Origin: Microbacterium sp. BK668
Lineage (GTDB): Bacteria; Actinomycetota; Actinomycetes; Actinomycetales; Microbacteriaceae
Direction of reading: 5' to 3'
NCBI RefSeq assembly: GCF_004362195.1
Contig: NZ_SNWG01000003.1
Span: 137,661-201,660 of the forward strand
Length of the DNA stretch: 64,000 bases
Shown here: piece by piece, positions 53,087 to 64,000 of the stretch
Layout of the letters: each line of letters opens with the position of its first letter
Numbering within the stretch: the stretch's first letter is position 1
Translations under genes and position numbers: made by a program
The notes under the pieces: model-generated
Seen by the model: the letters and a program-made list of their open reading frames with translations, nothing else
Told to the model about the DNA's origin: nothing
Database searches by the model: none

Positions 53087-54213
53087 CCGTGGTCGCGACC
53101 CTGCGGATCGTCCTCGACCAGGTCGCCGCGCCGACCGATCCCGATCTCGCCCTCGCCTCCCGCGAGCTCGCGACGGCGCTCGTGGAGGCCGCGCCGGACG
53201 GCTGCGAGGTCGAGGGCATCCTCCCGAGCGTGCCCGCGGCGCGGGTCGACGACGCCCTCTCCGACGTGCCGGGGCTCGCCGGAGTGCACAAGGTCTCCCT
53301 CCCACGGCGAGAGCTGTCGGCCGCGCTCCAGCTCGGCGTCGCGACGGGCATCGGCGGCGGGATGATCCACTCGCCGACCCTCTTCGCCCCGCTCGTCAAG
53401 CACGACCGGGTCCACGAGAACGACCAGACCGTGGTGACGCTGTGGGACTTCCGTGCGTGGGAGGCTCCGGACGAGCTGTCGCGCACGTCGGTCGGATGGC
53501 AGCGGGCGATGCTCAGGCGGGCCGCCAAGCACGCCGACGCGATCGTCGTCCCGACGCATTCGATGGCCCGCCAGCTCGAGGACTTCGCCCCCCGGCTGAG
53601 CGAGCGGGTCCGGGTCATCGCGGGCGCCGCGCCCGCGCGCTTCCGCGTCCCCTCGGACGAGGTGGGGCGGCGCCGGGTTCTGGATGTGCCGGAGGGCTTC
53701 GTGCTCCTCTCTGGCGGACGGGCAGCCTCCGACGCCCTGGGCCGGGGGTTCGCCGCGATCGCCCGTTCAGGACTGGAGCTGCCGGTGCTCGTCATCGACG
53801 CGCCGGCGGGGGAGGAGCCCGCGATCCTCGAGCTCGCGTCGTCATCGGGCATCCCGGAGGGGAACCTCCACGTGCGCGGGTTCCTCGACACCGCCGATCG
53901 CGCCGCGGTCTTCGGCGCCGCGGTCGCACTCCTCGCCCCGGCGGCGCGCTCGGCCTTCCCCTGGCGGGTGGTGGAGGCGCTGGCCCTCGGCGTCCCGGTC
54001 ATCGCGGCGCAGTCACCCGTCCACGCGGAGGTCGTCGTCGACGGCGGGATGCTGGTGCCGGCCGAGGACGAGGCCCTCGCGTCCGCCCTGGCCGATGCGC
54101 TCGCGTCGACCGCGGCGGCCGACCGGCTCGGGGTGCTCGCGGCCGACCGCGGCCGGGTCTACTCGTGGCGCGAGGCGGCCGACCGGGTGTGGCAGCTCCA
54201 CGCCGACTTGTGA
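53083..54213 (+). CDS. GT4-like glycosyltransferase
   Basis: Predicted retaining sugar transferase of 376 residues, GT-B fold. The N-half has VTLWDFRAWEAPDEL and IVVPTHSMARQLE; the C-half has VRVIAGAAPARFRVP and PAARSAFPWRVVEALALG. The usual E-x7-E motif keeps only the second Glu (VVEA); the first is replaced in RSAFPWRV, so activity is uncertain. ATG 53083 overlaps the LCP stop (ATGA). Donor and acceptor unknown; probably builds the polymer the LCP enzyme attaches. Confidence 0.85.
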   Translation: MTVVATLRIVLDQVAAPTDPDLALASRELATALVEAAPDGCEVEGILPSVPAARVDDALSDVPGLAGVHKVSLPRRELSAALQLGVATGIGGGMIHSPTLFAPLVKHDRVHENDQTVVTLWDFRAWEAPDELSRTSVGWQRAMLRRAAKHADAIVVPTHSMARQLEDFAPRLSERVRVIAGAAPARFRVPSDEVGRRRVLDVPEGFVLLSGGRAASDALGRGFAAIARSGLELPVLVIDAPAGEEPAILELASSSGIPEGNLHVRGFLDTADRAAVFGAAVALLAPAARSAFPWRVVEALALGVPVIAAQSPVHAEVVVDGGMLVPAEDEALASALADALASTAAADRLGVLAADRGRVYSWREAADRVWQLHADL

Positions 54214-54252
54214 CCGGGTGACTGGTCTTCCTGCCGTCGGCGACGTCGGCGG

Positions 54253-54258
54253 TACGCT
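54253..54258 (+). promoter_or_regulatory. -10 box, leaderless GT2 message
   Basis: TACGCT six bases before ATG 54265. Confidence 0.55.
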
Positions 54259-54264
54259 TTTCTG

Positions 54265-55191
54265 ATGCCGAACCGCGTCGCCGTGATCGTGCGGACCAAG
54301 GATCGTCCCGTCTTCCTGCGACGCGCACTCGCCGACATCGCCGCGCAGACCTTCGAGGATGCCGCGATCATCGTCGTCAACGACGGCGGATCGCGCGAGG
54401 TCGTCGATCAGGTCGTGGCCGACTCGGCGACGGCCGCCCGCACCGTGGTGCTGGACACGGCCGCGCCGGGCGGCCGGTGCGCCGCCGCCAACGCCGGGAT
54501 GCGAGCGGCGGACGCGCCGTACGTCGTGCTCCACGACGACGACGACCTGTGGCATCCCGAATTCCTCTCCCGCACGGTCGCGGTACTGGATGCCAGCCCG
54601 ACGGACGCCGGAGTGATGACGGCCACCGAGATCGTGTACGAGGAGCAGCGCGGCGAGGAGTGGGTGGAGACCGCCAGGGTGCCCTTCTGGGAGGGCCTCA
54701 GCGCGGTCGGTCTGTCGACCCTGCTCGAGATGAATCGGGCGGTGCCGATCTCCTTCCTGTACCGGAGGACGCTTCACGACGAGGTGGGCTACTACGACGA
54801 GGGGATCGACGCCGTCGAGGACTGGGAGTTCTATCTCCGTGTGACGGCGAAGCACCCGGTCTCGTTCCTGGGCGGCACCGCTCTGGCCTACTGGACTCAG
54901 CGGCCCGGCACCCGCGGTCCGGCCGGGAACAGCATGTTCGAGCTCGCGGACGCGCACGAGCGCGATGACCTGGCCGTCCGGGACGCCGCCCTGCGCGAGT
55001 GGGTGCACGACAACGGTCTCGGACTGCCGCTCTTCATCGGTCTGCTCGAGAGACGCCGGCATGAAGACCTCGACCGCCTGCGGGACGAACTCCTCAGCGC
55101 GCAGCGGGACATGCTGATCCGGGAGCTCGATGCGCGGCATCCCATCTGGAGCCGGATCCGGCGCCTCCTCGGGCGCGCACCCCGGCGCTGA
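54265..55191 (+). CDS. GT2 glycosyltransferase
   Basis: Inverting sugar transferase of 308 residues, GT-A fold. It has IVRTKDRPVFLRRAL, AIIVVNDGGSREVV, the metal-binding stretch VVLHDDDDLWHPEFL and the catalytic-base region AVEDWEFYLRVT. The charged C-terminal helix (LERRRHEDLDRLRDELLSAQ) may bind the membrane or a partner. Convergent with rmlCD; substrate not assignable. Confidence 0.9.
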   Translation: MPNRVAVIVRTKDRPVFLRRALADIAAQTFEDAAIIVVNDGGSREVVDQVVADSATAARTVVLDTAAPGGRCAAANAGMRAADAPYVVLHDDDDLWHPEFLSRTVAVLDASPTDAGVMTATEIVYEEQRGEEWVETARVPFWEGLSAVGLSTLLEMNRAVPISFLYRRTLHDEVGYYDEGIDAVEDWEFYLRVTAKHPVSFLGGTALAYWTQRPGTRGPAGNSMFELADAHERDDLAVRDAALREWVHDNGLGLPLFIGLLERRRHEDLDRLRDELLSAQRDMLIRELDARHPIWSRIRRLLGRAPRR

Positions 55192-55213
55192 CGCGGGTCT
55201 TCAGGCGGGTCGG

Positions 55214-56626
55214 TCAGCTGTCCGCGAGATAACGCTCGAGCGAGTCGGCGAACGGCGGCGGCGTGAATCCTGTCCGGACGATCTTCTCGAGATCGAGGAC
55301 GCTGTTGCGGGGCCGCGGCGCGACGGGCCGCGTCGCGGAGCCGAAGTACTCGTCGGTCGACACGGGCCGGACGCGTGCCGGATCGTGCCCACTGAGGGCG
55401 AAGACGCGTCGCGCCAGCGTCGCCCATGATTCCGGCTCCCCGGCACCGGTGAGGTTGTACGTGCCGTAGGGCGCCTCCGTCTCGATGAGATGCCGGATGC
55501 CGAGAGCGAGGTCGTCCGCGAATGTCAGGCGCCCGATCTGGTCATCGACCACGGAGGGCGCCACGCCGCGCTCGGCGAGTGTCGCCATCGTCCGAACGAA
55601 GTTCCCTCCCTCGCCGATCACCCAGGACGTGCGGACGATGTAGTGGCGCGGCAGCGTTCCGACGATCGCGTCGCCCGCGGCCTTGGTCTGGCCGTACACG
55701 CCGAGCGGACTGATCGGGTCGTCCTCGCGGTACGCACGGTCGAGCGATCCGTCGAAGACGTAGTCGCTCGAGACGTGGACGAGCGTTATGCCGTGCTCCG
55801 CGGCGACGCGTGCGACGGCGCCCACCGCGGTCACGTTCGCCGCCCACGCGGCAGGGCGCCCCTCGGTGGTCTCGGCCGCATCCACGGCGGTGTACGCGGC
55901 CGCGTTCACGATGACGCGGTACTCGCGCCATCTCCGCGCGGTAGCGAGGTCGGGGGAGGTGAGATCGAGATCGGCGCGAGTGGCGAACTCGATCCCGGTG
56001 CGGCCTTCGAATGCCTTGCGCAACGCCGTGCCGAGCTGCCCGCCGGCCCCGAGGACGAGGGTCTTCGCCGGAGCCATCGGTGTCACGTCCGGGAGTCGGG
56101 GATGCGCTCGGTCCTTCTCCGAGAGCTGCGCCGCCTCCAGCGGGATCGGCCAGGCGATCGCCGCCGTCTCGTCCGCGAGGTTCAGGAACGTGTACGGCAC
56201 ATCGGGCGACCAGTGGTCATTCACCAGATAGGTGTAGGCGGTGTCGGGCTCGAGCGTCTGATACGCGTTCCCGACGCCGCGGGGCACGAAGATCGCGCGG
56301 GACGGGTCGATCTCGGTGGTGAAGACCCGGCCGAAGGTGGGGCCCTCGCGCAGATCCACCCACGCTCCGAAGATGCGTCCGGTCGCGACCGAGACCCACT
56401 TGTCCCACGGTTCGGCGTGGATCCCCCGCGTCGTGCCGACCGCATCGTTGAAGGACACGTTGTTCTGCACGGGCTCGAAGTCCGGGAGGCCCGCCGCGAG
56501 CATCTTCTCCCGCTGCCAGTTCTCCTTGAACCACCCGCGGTTGTCGCCGTGGACCGGCAGCTCCCACACGACGAGACCGGGGATGGACGTCTCGACGGGG
56601 GCGAGCGCCTTGCCGAACGCGGTCAC
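55214..56626 (-). CDS. rmlCD: fused dTDP-4-dehydrorhamnose 3,5-epimerase and reductase
   Basis: Two steps of dTDP-L-rhamnose synthesis in one 470-residue chain. The N-terminal 185 residues are an RmlC cupin (NRGWFKENWQREKM, RGIHAEPWDKWV with the catalytic His, FVPRGVGNAYQ). From about residue 190 an RmlD short-chain dehydrogenase follows (LVLGAGGQLGTAL, VHVSSDYVFDG, and the YxxxK pair in YGQTKAAGD). Such fusions are known in other actinobacteria. The GTG start directly follows the rmlB stop without a gap. Confidence 0.95.
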   Translation of the reverse strand: MTAFGKALAPVETSIPGLVVWELPVHGDNRGWFKENWQREKMLAAGLPDFEPVQNNVSFNDAVGTTRGIHAEPWDKWVSVATGRIFGAWVDLREGPTFGRVFTTEIDPSRAIFVPRGVGNAYQTLEPDTAYTYLVNDHWSPDVPYTFLNLADETAAIAWPIPLEAAQLSEKDRAHPRLPDVTPMAPAKTLVLGAGGQLGTALRKAFEGRTGIEFATRADLDLTSPDLATARRWREYRVIVNAAAYTAVDAAETTEGRPAAWAANVTAVGAVARVAAEHGITLVHVSSDYVFDGSLDRAYREDDPISPLGVYGQTKAAGDAIVGTLPRHYIVRTSWVIGEGGNFVRTMATLAERGVAPSVVDDQIGRLTFADDLALGIRHLIETEAPYGTYNLTGAGEPESWATLARRVFALSGHDPARVRPVSTDEYFGSATRPVAPRPRNSVLDLEKIVRTGFTPPPFADSLERYLADS

Positions 56627-59778
<3,152 letters not shown>

Positions 59779-61123
59779 CAGACGCGCGCGCACTCCTCGC
59801 GGCACCGGGCCGGGAGGCGACGGGACGGGCGGGACGGGATCGTCGAGGCGCCGCGGGACGAGCACGCTCTCCCAGTTCTCCACGGCGGTGACGAGGTCGC
59901 GCGTCGTGACGCTCCAGCGCCAGTTCTCGCGGATGCCGCGGATGTTCTCGCGGATCGCGTCGCGGACCGCGGCGTCGGTGAGTTCGAGGATGGCGGTCTT
60001 CACCGCCTCCACGTCGCCGTAGCCCACCACCTCTCCGAGGCCGTGGACGCCGATGTAGTCGGCGAACCAGTCGCCCTCCGTCACCACGCTGGGAAGCGAT
60101 GCCCAGAAGTGGTCGAGGATGCGCGTGCGGAAGGCGTAGCGGGTCTCGAAGGATGCCTTGTGCGCCGAGACTGCGATGTCGGCGTCGAGCAGGAATGAGG
60201 CGCGTTGGTCGGCCGGCACCCAGCCGTCTACGAAGTGGACGCCGTCGTCGAGGACTCCCAGCCGATCCGCGAGGGCGATGGCCCGGTCGACCGTCCTCGG
60301 CCGCCCGACGACCGGATTCGGATGCGTCGTGCCGTAGAACACCAGGCGGATGTCCGGGCGCGTCCGCCGCAGCTCCGCGACGGCGCGGATGGGGGTCTCC
60401 GCATCGAACCAATCCCAGATGCCGCCCGCCCACAGCAGGATGACGTCGTCCTCCGCGATGCCGGAGGTGCCCCGCAGGGCATGCTCTGCGGCGTGCGGCT
60501 CGCCTTCGGGCATACCGAACGGGACGAGTCCGATGATGTCCTCCACCGTGCGGCCGCCGAGGTCGCTCGGAAGCAGCGCGCCGGCGGACAGCAGATAGCC
60601 GACCCAGAAGTCGCGCTGCCGTTCGTTCGAGGTGACGAAATAGCTTCCCGCCTTCACGCAGAGGCGGAAGAAGGCCAAGAGGTCGCGGAAGACGTCGTCC
60701 ATCTCGGGCTGGGTGGTGAAGCCCCCGATGCGCTCCGCGCCGATCGTCTCGGCGGGCAGTGCGTTGTAGAGGTCGAAGATGAATCGGGTGCCCGTGGCGA
60801 GGGCGCGGCGCACCACGTCCGCGTCGGTGAACTGGCAGAAGGCGATGTCGCTTGCCGTGACGAGCGCCAGCAGCTGCTCGGAGCTCGTGTAGCCGACGAC
60901 GTCGAAGTCGTCGTCGGCGAAGACGGACAGCTCGCTCTCGGTGGTCCCCACCGCCAGGGTCACGTCGGCGACCGCGCACAGCTGACGGGCGATCGCGACG
61001 ACGCGGATGCCGGGACCGGCCATGTGGCGTCCGACGACATCCGCGGCCACGACGACCACCTTCGGCCGGCGGGAGGGGGAGGGGGGAGGAGTGGCTACCA
61101 TTGAGAATTCCGTGTTCCGTTGA

Positions 61124-62947
61124 GTGGATGACGTCCTGATGCCAGACCTTCTCGCGCGCCTCGCTCGGCGCGTGTACTCGCAGCTTCCCGAGTCATGGAA
61201 AGAGCAGTACCGGTCTGCCCGGACAAACCGCTCCTATACTCTCAACACCCGCGGCGTCGGCCCTAACGGGGAGATCGCCGGATGGATCGCAGCGAACAAG
61301 CGGCCCGTGAGCATCGTCATCCCGAGCTACAACGACGTGCCACTGCTCACGGAGGCGCTCGCCAGCATCGCCGAGACCGTGACCGGGATCGACTACGAGG
61401 TCCTGATCGTCGACGATTACATCGATGAGGCGGTCTCGGCCCAGCTCCGCGCGTTCGAGTCCGAGCGCGTGCGCGTCATCTTCAAAGCCGAACGCCGCGG
61501 ATTCGCCGGCACCGTCAACGTCGGGATGCAGCAGGCGAAGCACGACATCGTCCTGCTCAACAGTGACATCGTCGCCAAGCGCGGCTGGCTGGAGGCGCTG
61601 CAGTACAGCGCGTACGCCATCGACCCGAAGATCGGCCTCGTGAGCGGGATGCTCGTCTACCCGGACGGCCGTATCCAGTACGGCGGCACCTACTACGCCC
61701 GTCTTCTCGCTCCGCAGTGGTTCGGCCACCTGAACGTCGGTGCGCCGGCGACCAAGCCGGCAGCCAATGTCCCCGGATACAACACGTCGATCTCGGGGGC
61801 GTGCGTCTACATCACGCGCGAGGCGTTCGAGCGCGTCGGCCTCCTGGACGATGAGTTCTGGCTGGGATTCGAGGACGTCGACTATGGGCTGCGGGCGTGG
61901 GAGCGCGGCATCCGCTGCTACTTCCAGCCGGCCGCTCTCCTGGTCCATCATGAGTCGGCCTCCCGCGGCTACAGCCAGGGCCATCGCGAGCTCGCGTCGA
62001 TGCGACGGTTCTGGCGCAGGTGGGAGGAGAAGTACCTCACCCGCCGGGTGCCCCTCGACGCGCCGGTCTCCTTCGTCACCGGTCCGGCGTCGGACGGGCT
62101 GTGGGAGGCGTACGTGGACTTCCTGGCCGACACGGCGCGCGCCTCGGGCCGGGATGCGGAGGTGTACCGCACCGAGGACCGCGACGAGGCGCTCATCGAG
62201 CGGCTCGCCGAGCGCGGAGGCACGGTCGTCGCGTGCGATTGGACCGTCGCCCAGACGGTCTGGCTCGCGACCGCGCGCGCCGGTCTGCCGGTCTATCTGC
62301 TCCCGGCGATGGAGAGCGGAGCCCATCCGGACGATCCCGCGCGACAGGCCGCGATCGTCGCCGGCTACCGACCCGAGTTCGACTACATCGCGCCCAACCG
62401 CTTCGTCCAGCGGCAGCTGCAGGCGGAGGCGGCGTGGGAGGTGCGCGCGCGGATCCCCCCCGCCCTGCCACCCCAGGCGCTGCCCGACGAGGCGGCGTCG
62501 GTCGTGCTCGTCGTCGGCGCCGGGAGCGTCGAACTCGCCGCTGTGCGTGCCGTCGCTCACGCCCACGGTCGCACCGTCGTCGCCGTCCCCGACATCCCGA
62601 CCCGTCGGGCGCTCGCCGACGCGCACGCGCTGCGACCGCGCGCAGTCGTCGACTTCGGCGCGCATGCGTCGTCGCTGGTGCCGTACGCGCTCATGTCGCT
62701 CGGCGGTGTGCTCGTCGCACCGGTGAACCCCGTGCTGTCGCACGAGGTGCTCGACGGGTACAACGCCCTCCTGTTCGCGGGCGGCGACCTGGACGCGATG
62801 GCGCGCTCCCTCGGCGACGCGCTGCGTCTGGACGATGCCTGGCGGGAGCTGCGCGCGAACGGTCACGCGTCGGCGGCACGGGCTGCGTCGTCCGCATCCG
62901 TCGAGCTCCCGAGGGCGCTCGCGTCCTTCGCCGACGTCATCGCCTGA
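61124..62947 (+). CDS. two-domain glycosyltransferase: intact GT2 N-half, decayed GT4-like C-half
   Basis: Protein of 607 residues. N-half (about 60-300) is a working-looking GT2 enzyme: VSIVIPSYNDVPLL, the metal site N146-S-D148 in VLLNSDIVAKRGW, and the base region E250-D-V-D253 in GFEDVDYGLRAWERG. The C-half (about 315-607) aligns with the GT4 half of the gene at 57748: ACDWTVAQTVWLATARAGLP against ATWWETAQVVWLASVNHGIP, but at the catalytic site it has A515 and L523 where the relative has E554 and E562. GTG 61124 is used; ATG 61139 is possible; neither has a clear ribosome-binding site. Confidence 0.85.
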   Translation: MDDVLMPDLLARLARRVYSQLPESWKEQYRSARTNRSYTLNTRGVGPNGEIAGWIAANKRPVSIVIPSYNDVPLLTEALASIAETVTGIDYEVLIVDDYIDEAVSAQLRAFESERVRVIFKAERRGFAGTVNVGMQQAKHDIVLLNSDIVAKRGWLEALQYSAYAIDPKIGLVSGMLVYPDGRIQYGGTYYARLLAPQWFGHLNVGAPATKPAANVPGYNTSISGACVYITREAFERVGLLDDEFWLGFEDVDYGLRAWERGIRCYFQPAALLVHHESASRGYSQGHRELASMRRFWRRWEEKYLTRRVPLDAPVSFVTGPASDGLWEAYVDFLADTARASGRDAEVYRTEDRDEALIERLAERGGTVVACDWTVAQTVWLATARAGLPVYLLPAMESGAHPDDPARQAAIVAGYRPEFDYIAPNRFVQRQLQAEAAWEVRARIPPALPPQALPDEAASVVLVVGAGSVELAAVRAVAHAHGRTVVAVPDIPTRRALADAHALRPRAVVDFGAHASSLVPYALMSLGGVLVAPVNPVLSHEVLDGYNALLFAGGDLDAMARSLGDALRLDDAWRELRANGHASAARAASSASVELPRALASFADVIA

Positions 62948-63012
62948 GGGCGTTCGGCCGGCGCACGCGCCCGCCGTCGGATCCGGGGTTTTGCGGCGCT
63001 TCCGGCATCCGA

Positions 63013-63018
63013 GAGACT
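63013..63018 (+). promoter_or_regulatory. candidate -10 box, leaderless rmlA message
   Basis: GAGACT seven bases before ATG 63026; weaker consensus because the first base is G. Confidence 0.4.
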
Positions 63019-63025
63019 GGACGGC

Positions 63026-63910
63026 ATGCGCGGCATCATCCTCGCGGGAGGCACCGGCTCCCGACTCCATCCCATCACCCTCGGCGTCAGCAAGCAGCTG
63101 GTGCCGGTGTACGACAAGCCGATGATCTATTACCCGCTGTCGACGCTGCTGCTGGCGGGGATCCGCGACATCCTGATCATCACGACACCTCAGGACTCGG
63201 ACCAGTTCCGTCGGCTGCTGGGCGACGGGTCGCGGTTCGGAGTCTCGATCACGTACAAGACGCAGCCGTCCCCCGACGGCCTGGCGCAGGCGTTCATCCT
63301 GGGCGAGGAGCACATCGGCGCGGATTCGGCCGCCCTCGTGCTCGGCGACAACATCTTCTACGGCCAGGGGATGGGAACCCGCTTGCGGCAGTACACCGAC
63401 CTCACGGGAGGAGTCGTCTTCGGCTACTGGGTCGACGACCCCACGGCCTACGGCGTCGTCGAGTTCGCCGAAGACGGCACGGTCGTCTCGCTCGAGGAGA
63501 AGCCGGCCCGGCCGAAGAGCAACTACGCCGTCCCCGGACTGTACTTCTACGACAACGACGTGATCGCCATCGCGAAGGATCTCACGCCGTCGCCCCGGGG
63601 TGAGCTCGAGATCACCGACGTCAACCGCGCGTATCTCGAGCGCGGCGACCTCAAGGTCGAGCTGCTTCCCCGCGGGACGGCGTGGCTCGACACGGGGACG
63701 TTCGACTCGCTGAGCGAGGCGACGGACTTCATCCGCACGGTGGAGCGCCGGCAGGGACTGTCGATCGGATGCCCGGAAGAGGTCGCGTGGCGAATGGGCT
63801 TCCTCACCGACGACGAGCTGCGCGAGCGCGCCGAGCCCCTGGTCAAGAGCGGCTATGGGGCGTACCTGCTCAAGGTCCTCGGGCAGGGCGCGCCGACATC
63901 GCGACCGTGA
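63026..63910 (+). CDS. rmlA: glucose-1-phosphate thymidylyltransferase
   Basis: First step of dTDP-rhamnose synthesis: glucose 1-phosphate plus dTTP gives dTDP-glucose. The 294-residue protein has the signature [60 protein letters not shown] and FVEKP-like [20 protein letters not shown]. It completes, with rmlB and rmlCD, the pathway in this window. Confidence 0.97.
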   Translation: MRGIILAGGTGSRLHPITLGVSKQLVPVYDKPMIYYPLSTLLLAGIRDILIITTPQDSDQFRRLLGDGSRFGVSITYKTQPSPDGLAQAFILGEEHIGADSAALVLGDNIFYGQGMGTRLRQYTDLTGGVVFGYWVDDPTAYGVVEFAEDGTVVSLEEKPARPKSNYAVPGLYFYDNDVIAIAKDLTPSPRGELEITDVNRAYLERGDLKVELLPRGTAWLDTGTFDSLSEATDFIRTVERRQGLSIGCPEEVAWRMGFLTDDELRERAEPLVKSGYGAYLLKVLGQGAPTSRP

Positions 63911-64000
63911 TGTCGGGGGTGGGGGTGTCGGCTGCTCGGGGTGTGGTGGGTGGTCGGCGGCTTGTGGTGTGTGCGGTGTGGGATCGGCGTGGGGGTGTCG
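63911..64000. other. G/T-rich end of window with an exact 12-base repeat
   Basis: The last 90 bases are almost only G and T on the plus strand, unlike the rest of the window. GTGGGGGTGTCG occurs at 63919-63930 and 63989-64000. No coding feature is evident. It may be the start of a repeat array or the end of a Pro/Thr-rich minus-strand gene; the window stops before this can be told. Confidence 0.5.

Overview
The window is high-G+C DNA (roughly 70% by eye) from an actinobacterium. Gene content, a fused rmlC-rmlD gene, the many leaderless start sites behind TAnnnT boxes and the recurrent word GCGGCATCC suggest Microbacteriaceae, probably Microbacterium or a close relative; the genus call is inference. 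Genes are densely packed and mostly operonic. No rRNA, tRNA, CRISPR array, prophage or insertion sequence was seen.

Layout. 1-3.4 kb: glycerol catabolism (glpD, cut by the window edge, and glpK). 3.4-8.4 kb, minus strand: an Fpg/Nei-type DNA glycosylase, a GNAT acetyltransferase, trpS, exonuclease III and a YihY/BrkB membrane protein. 8.4-12.0 kb, minus: succinate dehydrogenase sdhCDAB. 12.2-13.3 kb: mannose-1-phosphate guanylyltransferase. 13.5-21.7 kb, plus: a nucleoside ABC importer (BMP-type lipoprotein, double ATPase, two permeases) followed by cdd, deoA and add, so uptake and breakdown of nucleosides sit together. 21.8-22.6 kb: a lipase-like hydrolase. 22.6-30.4 kb: a mannitol phosphotransferase locus in which the general PTS genes ptsH and ptsI and a small orphan IIB sit in the same minus-strand run as mtlA, mtlF and mtlD, divergent from the PRD regulator mtlR. 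30.6-35.1 kb, minus: GNAT, MFS exporter, phosphohexomutase and purine nucleoside phosphorylase. 35.2-39.2 kb: an LpdA-like quinone reductase, acyl-CoA carboxylase alpha subunit and Maf. 39.3-43.7 kb: an RNA methyltransferase and a two-component system with a third membrane protein. 43.7-43.9 kb: a cluster of inverted repeats. 44.1-46.0 kb: carboxylase epsilon and beta subunits. 46.1-48.4 kb: a secreted CWB2/serine-hydrolase fusion. 48.4-51.6 kb: birA, a PH-domain membrane protein, purK and purE. 51.6-63.9 kb: a cell-envelope glycan region with an LCP ligase, five glycosyltransferases and the complete dTDP-rhamnose pathway (rmlA, rmlB, fused rmlCD).

As remembered, glpD2, lpdA, deoD, pmmB, add, deoA, cdd, sdhCDAB, accA3, maf, accE5, accD5, birA, the PH protein, purK, purE, an LCP gene, a rhamnosyltransferase, rmlD and the GDP-mannose gene also lie together in Mycobacterium tuberculosis (about Rv3264c-Rv3319). 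The window therefore reads as an old actinobacterial core neighbourhood into which a nucleoside ABC importer, a mannitol PTS, a two-component system and a CWB2 protein have been placed.

The most striking observation is a pair of two-domain glycosyltransferases (57748-59778 and 61124-62947) that look related and reciprocally decayed: one appears to keep a working GT4 half and a worn GT2 half, the other a working GT2 half and a GT4 half lacking both catalytic glutamates. Also notable are about 22 genes with a -10-like box 6-8 nt from the start codon (three of which reuse the upstream gene's TAG stop), an 18-bp perfect palindrome upstream of sdhC, and the CWB2/serine-hydrolase fusion.
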